A stretch of DNA of 64,000 bases. Source: Petaurus breviceps papuanus (lineage: Eukaryota > Chordata > Mammalia > Diprotodontia > Petauridae). Both the position numbers and the translations under genes were made by a program. This document shows positions 1 to 10,239 of this stretch, in pieces. Positions within the stretch are counted from its first letter, which is position 1; every line of letters starts with the position of its first letter. The stretch covers positions 16,864,742-16,928,741 of the forward strand of contig JAMXIF010000058.1 in the NCBI GenBank assembly GCA_028583685.1. Reading direction: 5' to 3'. A model generated the notes under the pieces. It saw only the letters and a program-made list of their open reading frames with translations. It ran no database searches and was not told the DNA's origin.

Positions 1-440
1 CTGCACCTCATCAGCTAGATAGAAAAACCTGGCCGCAGTGTTACAAAAGCTCAGAGAGGAGACTAGTCCAGTGTCAGATGTACGAGAGAGTTTAAGAAGG
101 ATGAGGATTGATAAAAGACCTTTAGTTTTGTTAAGAAAATTTCTGGCAACTTTAGAGAGTGCAATTCAAATTGACTGATGAAGTTAGAAACCAGATGTCA
201 GGAATTAGTGAGATTATGGGCAAATCTCTTAACCTCCCCAGAGCCTTGATTTCTACAGTAAAATGGAATAATAATAATTCTGATATTATTCTGCCTTACT
301 GTTGTGAAGGAAATGCTTTGTAAGTTTTAAAATTTTATTTGAATGAAAAGATATTGATCATGAAGAAAAACTGCATATAAATAAATATCATTATATAGGA
401 GAGCACAGTGTAAAGTCCAGAGCTGTTTACAGCCCTTTGG
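1..440. other. Unassigned non-coding sequence
   Basis: A+T-rich sequence with no recognisable repeat, gene or RNA. No long open frame is present. Confidence 0.4.
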
Positions 441-444
441 ATTC

Positions 445-562
445 AATGGCCTGTTCACTTTGCCTGTCTTTACCTTGGTTTTCTCCTCTGTAAAATGAGG
501 TAGTTTGACTAGAATGGTTTATAAGGCTCCTTCCAGTTCAAAATCCTACAGTCTTATTTGAT
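445..562 (+). repeat. MIR/THER-type SINE, 3' half
   Basis: The stretch carries the run 'cctctgtaaaatgagg', followed by 'tagtttgactagaatggttt' and 'ccttccagttcaaaatcct'. This matches the 3' half of MIR-related SINEs of therian mammals. The tRNA-like head is not recognisable, so it is an old, diverged fragment. Confidence 0.6.
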
Positions 563-2170
563 GGAGCTGGGAGAGGAGGAGATACATAAACATGTAAAAT
601 CTATGTATATGTATCTACACAGAGAGATTAAAATAGAAAGGACTACCTCATTTGCCTTGAAGCTATCTCAAAACTGTCTAGAATAGAACTACTTAGCATT
701 ACTTTACAGGCCATTGAACTCAGAGTTAGGCTCATGATTGAGACACCCTATAATGTAAATAGAAATGTCCTGAGGTCATTCAGCTATTTTATAAGGCACT
801 TCACCCAAGCCTAAAAGGGGTGTGCAATAGGTTTATAGCACAATTAACCCTAAAAAAACTTCCTGAGAAAAAGCAGATTTTAGAACTGAATTCTTGCTAT
901 TTGAATTCAACACTCTGTAAAGTCTGCACATGCAGAAATTATGCATACATCCACATGCAGTTTATCTTTGTACAAGGCTCATATGTTTAATAAAATCTAA
1001 TGGAAACTTCTACAAGATGAGAATACATTTTGAAAGAGTGATGAACGAGGGCAGCAGTAAAACAACAGCTTGCAGCATTTTGCTTTGAGTCCCTCTAGAT
1101 TCCTGGTTTTTTATTTTACATTAGAAATGACAGTATAGTGATGATTATTGCTCCATGGGGACTGATGGGAAAGGAAACAGTGCCCAATTATATTAGTCAT
1201 TAGTATTCTCTGCAGAGTGGGAGTCTCCATAAGGAGAGCAACACAGGTTGAGATATGGATCTGAGTTGTATATTTTTTTAAACTAGTGAGCCATCTTTCC
1301 CATAGGTAAAAATAGAATTTCAGGTTTTTGTTTTTTTTCCTGCCTTTGAAAGAGAGGGGGAAAAAAACCTAGTACCCAGAAACCTTTGTAAGACATCTAC
1401 TTTGCTTTTTATTACTTAAGTATAAGGTATATTCCAATAGTCTGTGCCTTATTCCTATTTATCAAGAGATGGTCCTGTGGGTCCCATGTTGACATTTTTC
1501 ACTTTAAATATGGTAGTCTGGATGTTTTGAAACTAAAAAAGCAAGCAACCAGTTCTTTGGGGAGCAGTCAGCTGGAGGCCATTTATCAGTCATCCTCCTC
1601 ACATGCTATTAAAGCTACCCAAGGAGACTATAGTCCTATGACAAAGTGCTCTTTCTCAAACTAATTTTTGTTGTGTGTTTGCATTACCCACCCTCCCCTC
1701 ACTGGACTCTACCAACAAACAGGCAAACAAACAAACAAACCAATCAATAAAGTTGATTTTTTTTTTAGGTTTGTACCTGAGTATTAATTTGAAGAAGAAA
1801 CCCAAGGAAAAGCTTTTACGGAGGAATCAGATCCATGCTTCCCAAAATAGGTCCTAGCTGTCACACAGCAATATGACAGTGAGAGGCAGGAGAGCCTCTT
1901 TGACTTTCCTTCTCTTCCTAATTTCTGTAGTACATATTATCTATAGAACTCATTTTGACCCTCAGTTATTCTGAACTTTTACTCTTTGAAGAGATTCATT
2001 GTCATGATTCATGTTTTCCTACTCTCATGTGTGTGTATGTGTTTAATTTTGTATTGAGTCTTCATTTATGGCCTAAATTAGTTTCTAGTTTCTTCTTTTA
2101 AGAGTTTCATTCCTCTTTTGGTGGGGGTACAGTTGAAAGAATGCTGAAATCAGAATGTTTACTGAGGTCA
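563..2170. other. Unassigned non-coding sequence
   Basis: No family could be named. A short CAAA-rich tract lies at about 1722-1745. A 60-codon open frame from 1675 runs through that low-complexity tract and is not credible as a gene. Confidence 0.4.
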
Positions 2171-2176
2171 TAGGAC

Positions 2177-2700
2177 TGTTGGGGAATTTCTCAACCCAGA
2201 GAGGTCCTAGAACCCTAGAATAATTCTTCCCAAGTTATCCCTTTTAATTGGAGGTCAATAAATCTAGAGAACAAGCTAAAAGATTAAAAGTTTAATTGGC
2301 ATCAGCTAAAAACCATAGCCTAGTGAATGGCAGCTCTTCAGAACAAAGAGAAGGAGGTACATAGAATTTAAAAAGCTTTAGGGAAGTATTGTAGGCTGCA
2401 AAAAAGAGCCATTTAGTGAAGCTGATTGGCAGGCCATTTTCCTAATTTGGGAAATTGAGTAATAGGCACTGTATATCAAGCGGTGATTTGGTGGGGTGAA
2501 ATGTCTTAATCTTGAGGTTGCAATTTGTCAAACTTGTTATCCAAAGTCTTTTCCTAAGTTAATTTGACCATACCTTTTGGGTGAGACGACAGGTAGTAGA
2601 GGTCTCCAGTCAATCTCAACAGAATATCCAGGTGAGCTAGGGGTTCTTGTAGGTAGAATCTGTGGGTGTGTTTCATTAAGATACAGACTGATGGTCTATT
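2177..2700 (-). mobile_element. Possible solo LTR, antisense (fossil)
   Basis: The plus strand begins TGTTGGGGAATTTCTC. Read on the minus strand the block would end in ...CCCCAACA, as retroviral LTRs do. It also shows an ATTAAA-type polyadenylation motif about 110 bases from that end. The other boundary and a target-site duplication were not found, so the assignment is tentative. It could equally be unique sequence. Confidence 0.25.
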
Positions 2701-2759
2701 TACACAGAAATGTAGCTCCTTTTCTCTGATTTTTAGGGCTACTTTTTATGGAAAGATGT

Positions 2760-4094
2760 TTCTCTGAAATTTATAGTACACAGTTTTTATCCATTTATCC
2801 ACAGACCTTCCCGTCCTAGACCACTACCTTATTGTGATGGAGGGGCTTACAAAGCTCTGTGTAACTATGAGCTATGCCGCGCAGAGTTACCCAAAACAGA
2901 TAGATCATAGTAGAGAGTTCTGACAAAAAGTGATTCCCTGGAGAATGAAATGGCAAACCATTCTGGTATCTTTGTCAAGAAAACCCCATTGACAGTATTA
3001 AAATGATTAAAGAGATGACACTGGAAGGTGTCCAATGGGGAAGAGTGGAGGACTACTATAAATTGCTCCAATGTTAATAAAGTGGCTGGGCCAAAGCAGA
3101 AAAGAAACTCAGCTGGGGATGTGTCTAATGATGAAAGGAAAGTTCAGTGCTATAAAGAACAATAAAACATAAGAACGTGGGAAACTTAAGATTCTACATG
3201 CTAAACTTTAACAATATGTGAACTGAGAATTGCCAAGCTGATTTTCAAAGAAGCAGAGGAATTAGAGACCAAATTGCCAACATTTGCTGGATTATGGAGT
3301 TCCAGAAAAATGTCTACTTCTGCTTCATTGACTGCACTAAAATCTTTGTGTGGATCACAACAAAATGTCACGAGTCCTCAAAGACATAGGAGATCTCTTA
3401 CCAGATCATCTTATTTGTCTCCTGAGGAACCTGTGTATGGTTCAAGACACAACAGTGAGAATCAAACATGGAATAACTGATTGGTGCAAGATTGGAAAAG
3501 GAGTAAGACAAGGCAGTACATTGTTACCTTATCTAACTTATATGCAGAGTATATCATGTGAAAGTTCAGGCCAGATGAATCAAAAGCTGCAATTAAATTT
3601 GCCTGGAGAAACACCATCAGTTTCCGATATGCTGAAAATACCACTCTGGTGGCAGAAAATGGGGAAGATTTAAGGAGCTTCTTGATGAGGGTGAAAGAGG
3701 AGAGTATAAAAGCTGACTTGAAGTTTATCATCAAAAAAACTAAGATCTTTGCAACTGGGCCAATTGCTTCCAGGGAATTATAGGGAGAAGAAATGGAAGC
3801 AGTGTCAGATTTTATATTCCTGGGCTTAAAGATTGCTGTAGACAGTGACTACAGCCATGAAATTAAAAGATGCTTGCTCTTTGGAAGGAAAGCTATGGCA
3901 AATCTGGACAGCACACTAAAAAGAGACATCACCTTACTGACAAAGGTTCATATAGAAAAGCTGTAGTTTTTCTGATAGTAATGTATAATTTTGAGAGTTG
4001 GACCATAATGAAAGTTGGTACTTTTGAATTGTGGTGCTGGAAAAGACTTTTGAGAGTCACTTGGAAAGCAAGGAGATGAACTCAATAAATACTT
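2760..4094 (+). mobile_element. RTE-clade (BovB-like) LINE, 5' part, internally deleted
   Basis: A degraded non-LTR retrotransposon. From about 3240 the three frames between them give recognisable RTE reverse-transcriptase pieces: RDQIANICWIMEFQKNVYFC, then DHLICLLRNLC, then TDWCKIGKGVRQGS (the GVRQG motif of the RT core). Later come MRVKEESIKADLKF, DFIFLGLKIA and FELWCWKRLLRVTWKARR near the C-terminus. Bases 2800-3230 resemble the 5' leader and ORF start of marsupial RTE copies. The endonuclease domain and the first part of RT are missing, so a large internal deletion lies near 3200-3250. Several frameshifts and stops show it is dead. The element resumes at 6020 after a later L1 insertion. 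Confidence 0.8.
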
Positions 4095-4109
4095 AAAGAA
4101 ATTAATTCA
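4095..4109. repeat. Target-site duplication, left copy
   Basis: The 15 bases AAAGAAATTAATTCA occur here and, without mismatch, at 6005-6019. They bracket the L1 3' end inserted into the RTE LINE. Confidence 0.85.
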
Positions 4110-4429
4110 ATATGACCAAAGGGCTATAAATAATTTCATACCCTTTGACCCAGCAGTACCACTTCTAGGGTTGTATCCCAAAAAGATCATAGAAGTGGGA
4201 AAAAGACCCATATGTACAAAAATATCTATAGCAGCTCTTTTTGTGGTAGCAAAGAACTGGAAATTAAGGGGGTGCCCATCAATTGGGGAATGGCTGAACA
4301 AGTTGTGGTGTATGCATGTTATGTGATACTATTGTGCAATAAGAAACAAGGAGCAGATGGACTTCATATTTACCTGGAGAGGCTTATACAATCTGATGCT
4401 GAGTGAGAAGAGTAGAGCCAAGAGGAATT

Positions 4430-5605
4430 TGTAATATAATGCCAAAAGAAAGGCAACTTCCCAAGGTTCAGAATACCAGCATAGGTGCTCTCCATTTTAT
4501 TCAGTAACAAACCCAGAACAGAGAAGATCAAAACATGACATCATTCAAAATACAGCATTTACTAAGTGTGATTAAATAATCTCCAAGTACTACCCCACCC
4601 CAGGACCTTCCAATCATTCAATCAATTACAAAGTCCCTGTTCTAAATACTACTCCACCCCTAGGCTATACCTTCATTTGGTCCACCACAAAGCCCCTCTT
4701 CTCAAATGGAGATTAGTTTCCAAACATAAGGTCAAAAGTTCCCCACCCCTGGATCACAATTGAGTCTACCCCAGAGTTACATCAAGTTTAAACACAGCAC
4801 TTAATACCCAAATGGAGGTCTTTTCTTCATCTTGACAGGAGGCAAGTTCTCAGCAATCTTAGTTCCTGGGGAGACAAGGCTTAGCAAGGCCATAAGATAC
4901 ATTGCCAGTCCCTTCATGAATTTATCCTCTGTCTGTAGAACAGTCCTAGAACCCCTGAACACATTAGCAAAGCCCTCTCCCAGGATTTCTGTAAACATAC
5001 AACAAGAAAATCCTTCTTCAGGGCTTCTGAACCAACAGAAAGGCTCCCAGACCCCTGCAACAACAGCACTGTCCTTCACCAGTGGACAGTATTCACTCTG
5101 TCTGCAGGACAGTCTCCAGACCCCTGCAACAACAGCACTGTCCCTCACCAGTGGACAGTATTCACTCTCTGTCTGCAGGACAGTCTCAGGGCTTCTTAGT
5201 GAACAGCCAGGTTCCAGGACTTCTTCAACAAAAGGACTGTCTTTCACCAGTGGACAAATCTGGCAAAACAACATCAAAACAGACAGACAAAGTACCAGCA
5301 AAACAGCCATGTCTCCTCAGTCCTTGGCAGCTCAGGGGGCAGGTCTCAAAAGTCCAGGGCAATTCAAAGCGGCCACCAGCAATTCTCTTAGTCTCTCTCT
5401 CTCCACGAGGTGCTGCTTCCAAAAAGATCTTCCGCCTCTCTCTTGTCTCTCCAAATCTACGTCCCCAGCTCCTCCCAGTTCAGGACTTTCTTTTCACATC
5501 AACAAGTCCATCCCACAGGTGGGATTAACAAGCTCTGGGTTTTAACACAATCAATTTGAAAACCAAGCCAATACAGGGGAATCTTTAATTGCCATTACTA
5601 TCACA
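4430..5605 (-). mobile_element. Solo-LTR-like element in L1 3' UTR (fossil)
   Basis: A 1176-bp block interrupts the L1 3' UTR. It begins TG and ends CA, with similar inverted ends (TGTAATATAATGCC versus TGTGATAGTAATGGC), and it is flanked by AATT on both sides (4426-4429 and 5606-5609). These are hallmarks of an LTR retroelement with a 4-bp target duplication. An AATAAA motif near the minus-strand end suggests antisense orientation. Inside lies a 69-bp tandem duplication (5049-5117 and 5118-5186) with a degenerate third copy near 5216-5264. Open frames of 169 codons (minus, 4801-5310) and 237 codons (plus, 4832-5545) span these repeats. No gag, pol or env similarity was recognised. It is younger than the L1 that it splits. 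Confidence 0.55.
5049..5186. repeat. 69-bp tandem duplication within the LTR-like element
   Basis: The phrase 'agacccctgcaacaacagca' recurs exactly 69 bases apart, followed in both units by nearly identical sequence. Because 69 is a multiple of three, the repeat preserves reading frame, which explains why long open frames run across it. Confidence 0.85.
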
Positions 5606-6019
5606 AATTTGTACACATTTACAGACACAACGTTATGTGTGACGACCAACTTTGGTAAACTGGACTCTTCTCAGCAATCCAGAGTCTTAAGTCAACCCCA
5701 AAAGACTCATAATGGAAAGAGATGTTTACATCCAGAAAAAGAACTGAGTTTGAACCCAGATTGAAGCAAACTACCCGCCCTTTTTCTTTTTCTTGTTTGT
5801 TTTGGTTTCCTCTTTTCCATTCTTCATTACATCTGATACAATCCTTCTTTATCACCTGACTAATGCCTAATGTGAAAGTATATATATATACTATACTTGA
5901 TTGTATGCTGCTGTGGGGAGGGAGAGAAAATTTGAAACTCAAGGAATTGTAGTAATGAATCTTATAAACTAAAAGTAAACAAATTAATAAAGACCAAAAA
6001 AAAAAAAGAAATTAATTCA

Positions 6020-6283
6020 GACTATTAATTGGAAGGTGAAATACTAAAGCTGAAACTTAAATACTTTGTTCATGTAATGAGAAGATGGTACTCATTGGAA
6101 GAGACCCTGATGTTGGGAAAGATTGAAGGCAAAAAGAAAAGGAGATGCCAGAGGATAATGTTATAGAAACAGTGAACATGGACCGACTTCAAGAGATAGT
6201 GGAGGATAGAAGAGCCTGGTGTGCTGTAGTCCACGGGAGGACAGAGAGTCAAATGACTGAATGACTGAACAACAGCAACCACA
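6020..6283 (+). mobile_element. RTE LINE, 3' part resumed after the L1
   Basis: This continues the C-terminal coding region and 3' tail of the RTE copy that begins at 2760. The landmark 'actttgttcatgtaatgaga' corresponds to the YFGH(L/V)MRR region of BovB-like ORF2. 'gaagaccctgatgttgg'-like sequence follows, and the copy ends 'actgaatgactgaacaacag', the typical RTE tail. The same tail ends the SINEs at 27811 and 55873. Confidence 0.8.
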
Positions 6284-6289
6284 AGCCCT

Positions 6290-8040
6290 TAGTTCAAATC
6301 CTAACTACAGCTGTTTGGCCAAAAGATGTGCATTTGTTGTTTCTATAGATGTATGTTTCCATTTTATAATCTAAATTACTTGAAAAGTTGTCCAAAGCAC
6401 CAAAGCTCTGTATTATCAAAGAACTTACCTGGAGATCTTGGGGCTTTTATCATCTCACTTTTCCCAATTAGGTCTCAATCTTTGTAGTACTGGAAAGTAT
6501 GGGGTTCCATAGATTGCCACCAGTATATAATCTTTTTCAAAACATGGATTAGTTAGCAAACCATCATGGTTCATACCTGAAATGGATGCCACTAAGCAAA
6601 GGGAATGCCATCTTTTTGGTTTTCCAGTTGTCCCACATTTGATCCAAGATATACCCTAACCAGTTGTGTTAAGCTCATCTTTGAGCCTTTCTAAAGGATC
6701 CTTCACACCATATTTTCACTGACCCTGATTTTGGATTTCTGGCTATACTTTGGGGTAGATTCCTATATCTAAAAGTAATTGATTGATTTTTATTTAGCTT
6801 TTTCTATACAACTCAACCAGGCATAAGTTTTGCTAATGGTCCTAAGCCATATACTTATTACTGCTTTGGGCAATGTTCAAGAACTTTCAATTTGTCTCTA
6901 GGGTTTTCTGGTTTTGTTTTATTACCAGTACTATTATTAAAGCCAATAAGTCAGTCCACAATGTTTTCCTTTTTTAGATTCATACTGACAGATATGGTAT
7001 AAACCCAGCAATGGTGAAATTATAGCAGTTGTATTAGTGAAATAAGAATAAGCTATGTTCATGAAATTGTATTATACTATTACTTTTTGTGTGGCTCATT
7101 CCCTGTGATATGACATATTCTTAGGTTGCTCCATTAGGCTTTGAATATACAATATTCTTTTCTCCTGTGTGACTATTTCATCTTCAGTTCAATTTCTTTT
7201 AAAAAAAATCACATTCTTCTTTTCCATGACTAGAGCTGCCACTGACCAGTCTCTCATAAGTAAACTTGGAACTATTTGTGATAGGACTGGCAGATTCAGA
7301 AAATATGTACATCATTCTAGAGACTGAATAATTGATTTCAAACTCAATTTACCAGCATTAAAAGAATTTTGGAGGTTATATCGATCTCTACAATATACCT
7401 AAAAATTTAGATTCTCCTTAATAAGCTTTCATATAAGACTGTGTGGTAGCAATTGCTTAAAGTAAATTAACTTTCCTTTGTATGGATGCAAAATAAAAGG
7501 GAGTCAGATATTATCCACCTTATTTTGCAGGTGGAAAAACTGAGTCACAAAATAAGGAAATGACTTTTTTAGGACATTGCTGATAATTGAGCACATGTGA
7601 CTTGTAATATCATTAGTCTGGCATAAGGTCTTTTTATCAGTCATTCCTGCATATTATACATGAGTCAATATTATTCCCTGTTTAAGCTAGATTGTTATAG
7701 TAAATAAAAGGAACTTAACACAATTGAGTGAAACAGTATTTTGCAAATATTGTTTGGTTGCATGTTCTATCCTTATTCTGCTACTGACTTTCTGTGTGAC
7801 ACCAGGCAATTCTTTGGGAAAATTCTTAAACTGAAGATTAAAAATTTTTTTTTCTTAAGTAAAAAGATGTTTCTAAAGAAGCCTATGTTCAAATGGTTGC
7901 ATTAAGTTGGATTAGTAAATTTACATCTAGAAACTTCTAATGAAGGGAGGCAAATCCTGTAAATTATATTATGTTCTAACAAATGCCAAGAGTTGATCAC
8001 AATTCTTCTGTTGTGTTAAAATTTTACCATCAATTTATTG
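6290..8040. other. Unassigned non-coding sequence
   Basis: A+T-rich and without a nameable repeat. At 6427-6490 the minus strand has a good donor (CCAG|GTAAGTTC) and a weak acceptor, but all three frames between them contain stops. Confidence 0.4.
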
Positions 8041-8059
8041 CTTGAAATAATTGGGTACA

Positions 8060-8211
8060 GGGGCAGCCAGGTAGCACAGAGAGTGGGACCACCAGCCCCA
8101 GAGTCAGGATGACCTGGGATTGTATCCGGGCTCAGACACTTAGCACCCACCCAGAAACACCTGGCTGTTTAACCTTGAGCAAGTTACTTAACCCCAATTG
8201 CTTAAAAAAAA
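8060..8211 (+). mobile_element. tRNA-derived marsupial SINE (MAR1/WALLSI type)
   Basis: The head 'gggcagccaggtagcacag', the middle 'agtcaggatgacctggga' and the tail 'aagttacttaaccccaattg' plus an A run match the common marsupial tRNA-derived SINE. It is flanked by 16-base direct repeats with 14 matches (8044-8059 GAAATAATTGGGTACA; 8212-8227 GAAATAAGTGGGTGCA). The divergence suggests an old insertion. Confidence 0.8.
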
Positions 8212-8221
8212 GAAATAAGTG

Positions 8222-8336
8222 GGTGCATCACTGGTCCTGGAGGACATGAGTTCAGACTTGACCTCAGATATTTGTCACTTACTAACTATGTGACCCTGGG
8301 TAAGTCACTTAACCCCATTGCCTCACTCACTCAACC
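8222..8336 (+). mobile_element. Older marsupial SINE, split by the copy at 8060
   Basis: The stretch 'actggtcctggaggacatga' to 'taagtcacttaaccccattg' is the body of a second SINE in the same orientation. Its missing head is replaced by the target duplication of the neighbouring SINE, so the 8060 copy probably inserted near its 5' end. Confidence 0.65.
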
Positions 8337-8944
8337 CCTCCATAAAGGGTTCTGCTAGGTTCTACAAACAGTTCTGTTATAAATAGATATCATTGTGTCT
8401 ATATTTATATAGACACTTCATTGTCTGGGACAGTTTTCTTTTGGTGGTCAGTTATTTTAGTTTTGAAATGGCAAGGTGACTGATATTTTTGCTTTGACAG
8501 GGGAACTATGTGGTCTCAAAATTGAAATTTATATTGGGGTTGTAGCAATATCTGTTTTAATAGGATTCAACGTTTAATTTAAAATTTTCTTTTTTGGAGG
8601 CAAAGTATGAAATTTTAGCATCTGTGTGGTGAAAGAAAATCTGTAGATTTTTGGAAGATAAATCATATATAGGTTGAATGATGAGAGAAAAATAGTTTTG
8701 CTAAGGGAGAAAAAAACTAGATGAGAAAATATGCCAATTACATTATGTGAGCAATAACAATGATCACAGGAGGAGCAGGTTTTTGCTCTAACAATGGAAA
8801 TAGGCAACGACTTTATAGAAATTTCTTCTTGGAAGTAGCAACTAAATTCCATTATAGAAAGGGAAAAAGCAAAAATTTTTGAAATTAAGGGACAAATAGG
8901 AAAACAGAACTTGTTGAATTTGAAAGTCAAGGGAAAAGAGGAAG

Positions 8945-9118
8945 CAGAACATTGTGAAAAGATCACTGGACTCAAAATCAGGAGATCTGGGTTCCCTCTC
9001 TCATTAAATAAATTTATCTATGGGTAAAATACATATCTCTCTGATTTTCAGATTTCCTAATCAGTAAAATGAGGGAAATAGACTAGTTAATCTACAATGT
9101 TCTTTTCAAATTAAAAAT
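8945..9118 (+). repeat. MIR-type SINE, diverged
   Basis: 'agatcactggactcaaaatc' followed by 'aggagatctgggttc', and later 'cctaatcagtaaaatgaggg', keep the order of MIR landmarks. The middle is poorly conserved. Confidence 0.6.
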
Positions 9119-9486
9119 ATCATTCTGCTATGGAAGTATGAAATAAAAATGAAAGTAGAATTTGATGTTCATATGAAAATGTTGAAAATGTGACTATAAT
9201 AAAATATTAATATTAAATTGAAAATAAATATACCAGAATCTACACGTACAAAATAATTATCTTCAGAAGCAATACCAACACAAGAATGTTATCATTCACT
9301 ATTCAAAACATTTTTAGAATATCTCTTAAGCACATTTCTAAGCCACACAATCAATCCAGTCTCATTACATTATAGTCTTACCTTGTTTCTGTGAACCTAT
9401 CATTGTACCCTGTTTGATCAGTTACCTTATTTAGCAAATTCATCTTCTAAGAGCCAAAGCTTTACTGCCATTAAGGATATTGAAAG

Positions 9487-9655
9487 GGGGGCAGCTAGGT
9501 GGTGCAGTGAATAGAGCACCAGCCCTGGAGTCAGGAGGACCTGAGTTCAAATCTGGCCTCAGACACTTAACACAAAACTAGCCGTGTGACCTTGGGCAAG
9601 TCACTTAACCCCAATTGCCCTCCAAAAAATAAAACAAACAAATAAACAAAAAAGA
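9487..9655 (+). mobile_element. Full-length marsupial tRNA-derived SINE
   Basis: Head 'gggcagctaggtggtgcagt', box-B-like region 'gagttcaaatctggcc', body 'tgaccttgggcaagtcactt' and an A-rich tail. It is bracketed by a 10-base direct repeat ATATTGAAAG (9477-9486 and 9656-9665). The low divergence from other copies here suggests a comparatively young insertion. Confidence 0.9.
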
Positions 9656-9665
9656 ATATTGAAAG

Positions 9666-10030
9666 AAATCTGCCTTTATCTCATTAATTTTGAGAAAGGC
9701 TCAAAAATCATAGTGTAATGATATTTATTACCATAGTACATCATTTAAGTATATATTAAGGCAGGTATTGAGGCCTAGTCAAGAAATGATTAGTGAATCT
9801 TTGCTTCGGTGGCATGTGTTTTTCTCACACCTTATTTTCCTTGTCTCACAGCTCATTTTCCCTTTCATGTAATCTCAGAATCACAGAATTTTAGAGCTGA
9901 CCATCTAGTCCAGCCTAAAGAACTTTGCATCTTTCCTTAATTAGATTTTATTTTATTCATTATAGCTCATGGATCAATCTTGTATTCCAGTCTGCTAGCT
10001 ATCCTTCCAATATTTATTTGGAAATTTGCC
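9666..10030. other. Unassigned, with short MIR-like scrap
   Basis: Only 'aatcacagaattttagagct' and 'gaccatctagtccagcct' (about 9880-9915) recall a common therian SINE tail. The remainder is unassigned. Confidence 0.35.
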
Positions 10031-10039
10031 AAACATGCT

Positions 10040-10238
10040 TCCTGTGCAGCATGATGCAGAGTGCTGTACTTGAAGTCGGAAAGACCTCAGCCCTGTCCTA
10101 GGTGTGTGATGCTGGATAAGCCACTTCATCTGGCTGGCGCAAATTTTCTCATCTGTAAATTGAAGGGCTTGAATTTGATGACCTTTATGGTCACATTCAG
10201 TTCTAAATCTTTGACCCTATGATCTTGTGATCCTTTAT
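10040..10238 (+). repeat. MIR/THER-type SINE
   Basis: 'agtgctgtacttgaagtcgg', 'aagacctcagccctg', 'ttttctcatctgtaaattga' and the tail 'tttgaccctatgatcttgtg' follow MIR/THER order through most of its length. Confidence 0.75.
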
Positions 10239-10239
10239 G

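Larger units (their letters stand above)
4110..6004 (+). mobile_element. 5'-truncated L1 (marsupial type), 3' end, in RTE LINE
   Basis: The left part (4110-4429) matches the end of marsupial L1 ORF2 and the 3' UTR, with landmarks 'ccctttgacccagcagtacc', 'gcccatcaattggggaatgg' and 'ctgatgctgagtgagaagag'. The right part (5610-6004) continues the same 3' UTR ('ttctcagcaatccagag', 'catccagaaaaagaactgag') and ends in an A-rich tail. It is strongly 5'-truncated, as is usual for target-primed reverse transcription. The middle was split later by an LTR element. A perfect 15-bp duplication flanks the whole insertion. Confidence 0.85.

Noticed and set aside
4801-5545. Open frames of 169 and 237 codons as host genes
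   Set aside because: Both lie inside the LTR-like insertion, overlap on opposite strands, and are kept open by a 69-bp repeat. No domain is recognisable.
6427-6490. Minus-strand exon with good donor CCAG|GTAAGTTC
   Set aside because: The acceptor is weak and all three frames contain stops. There is no other support.
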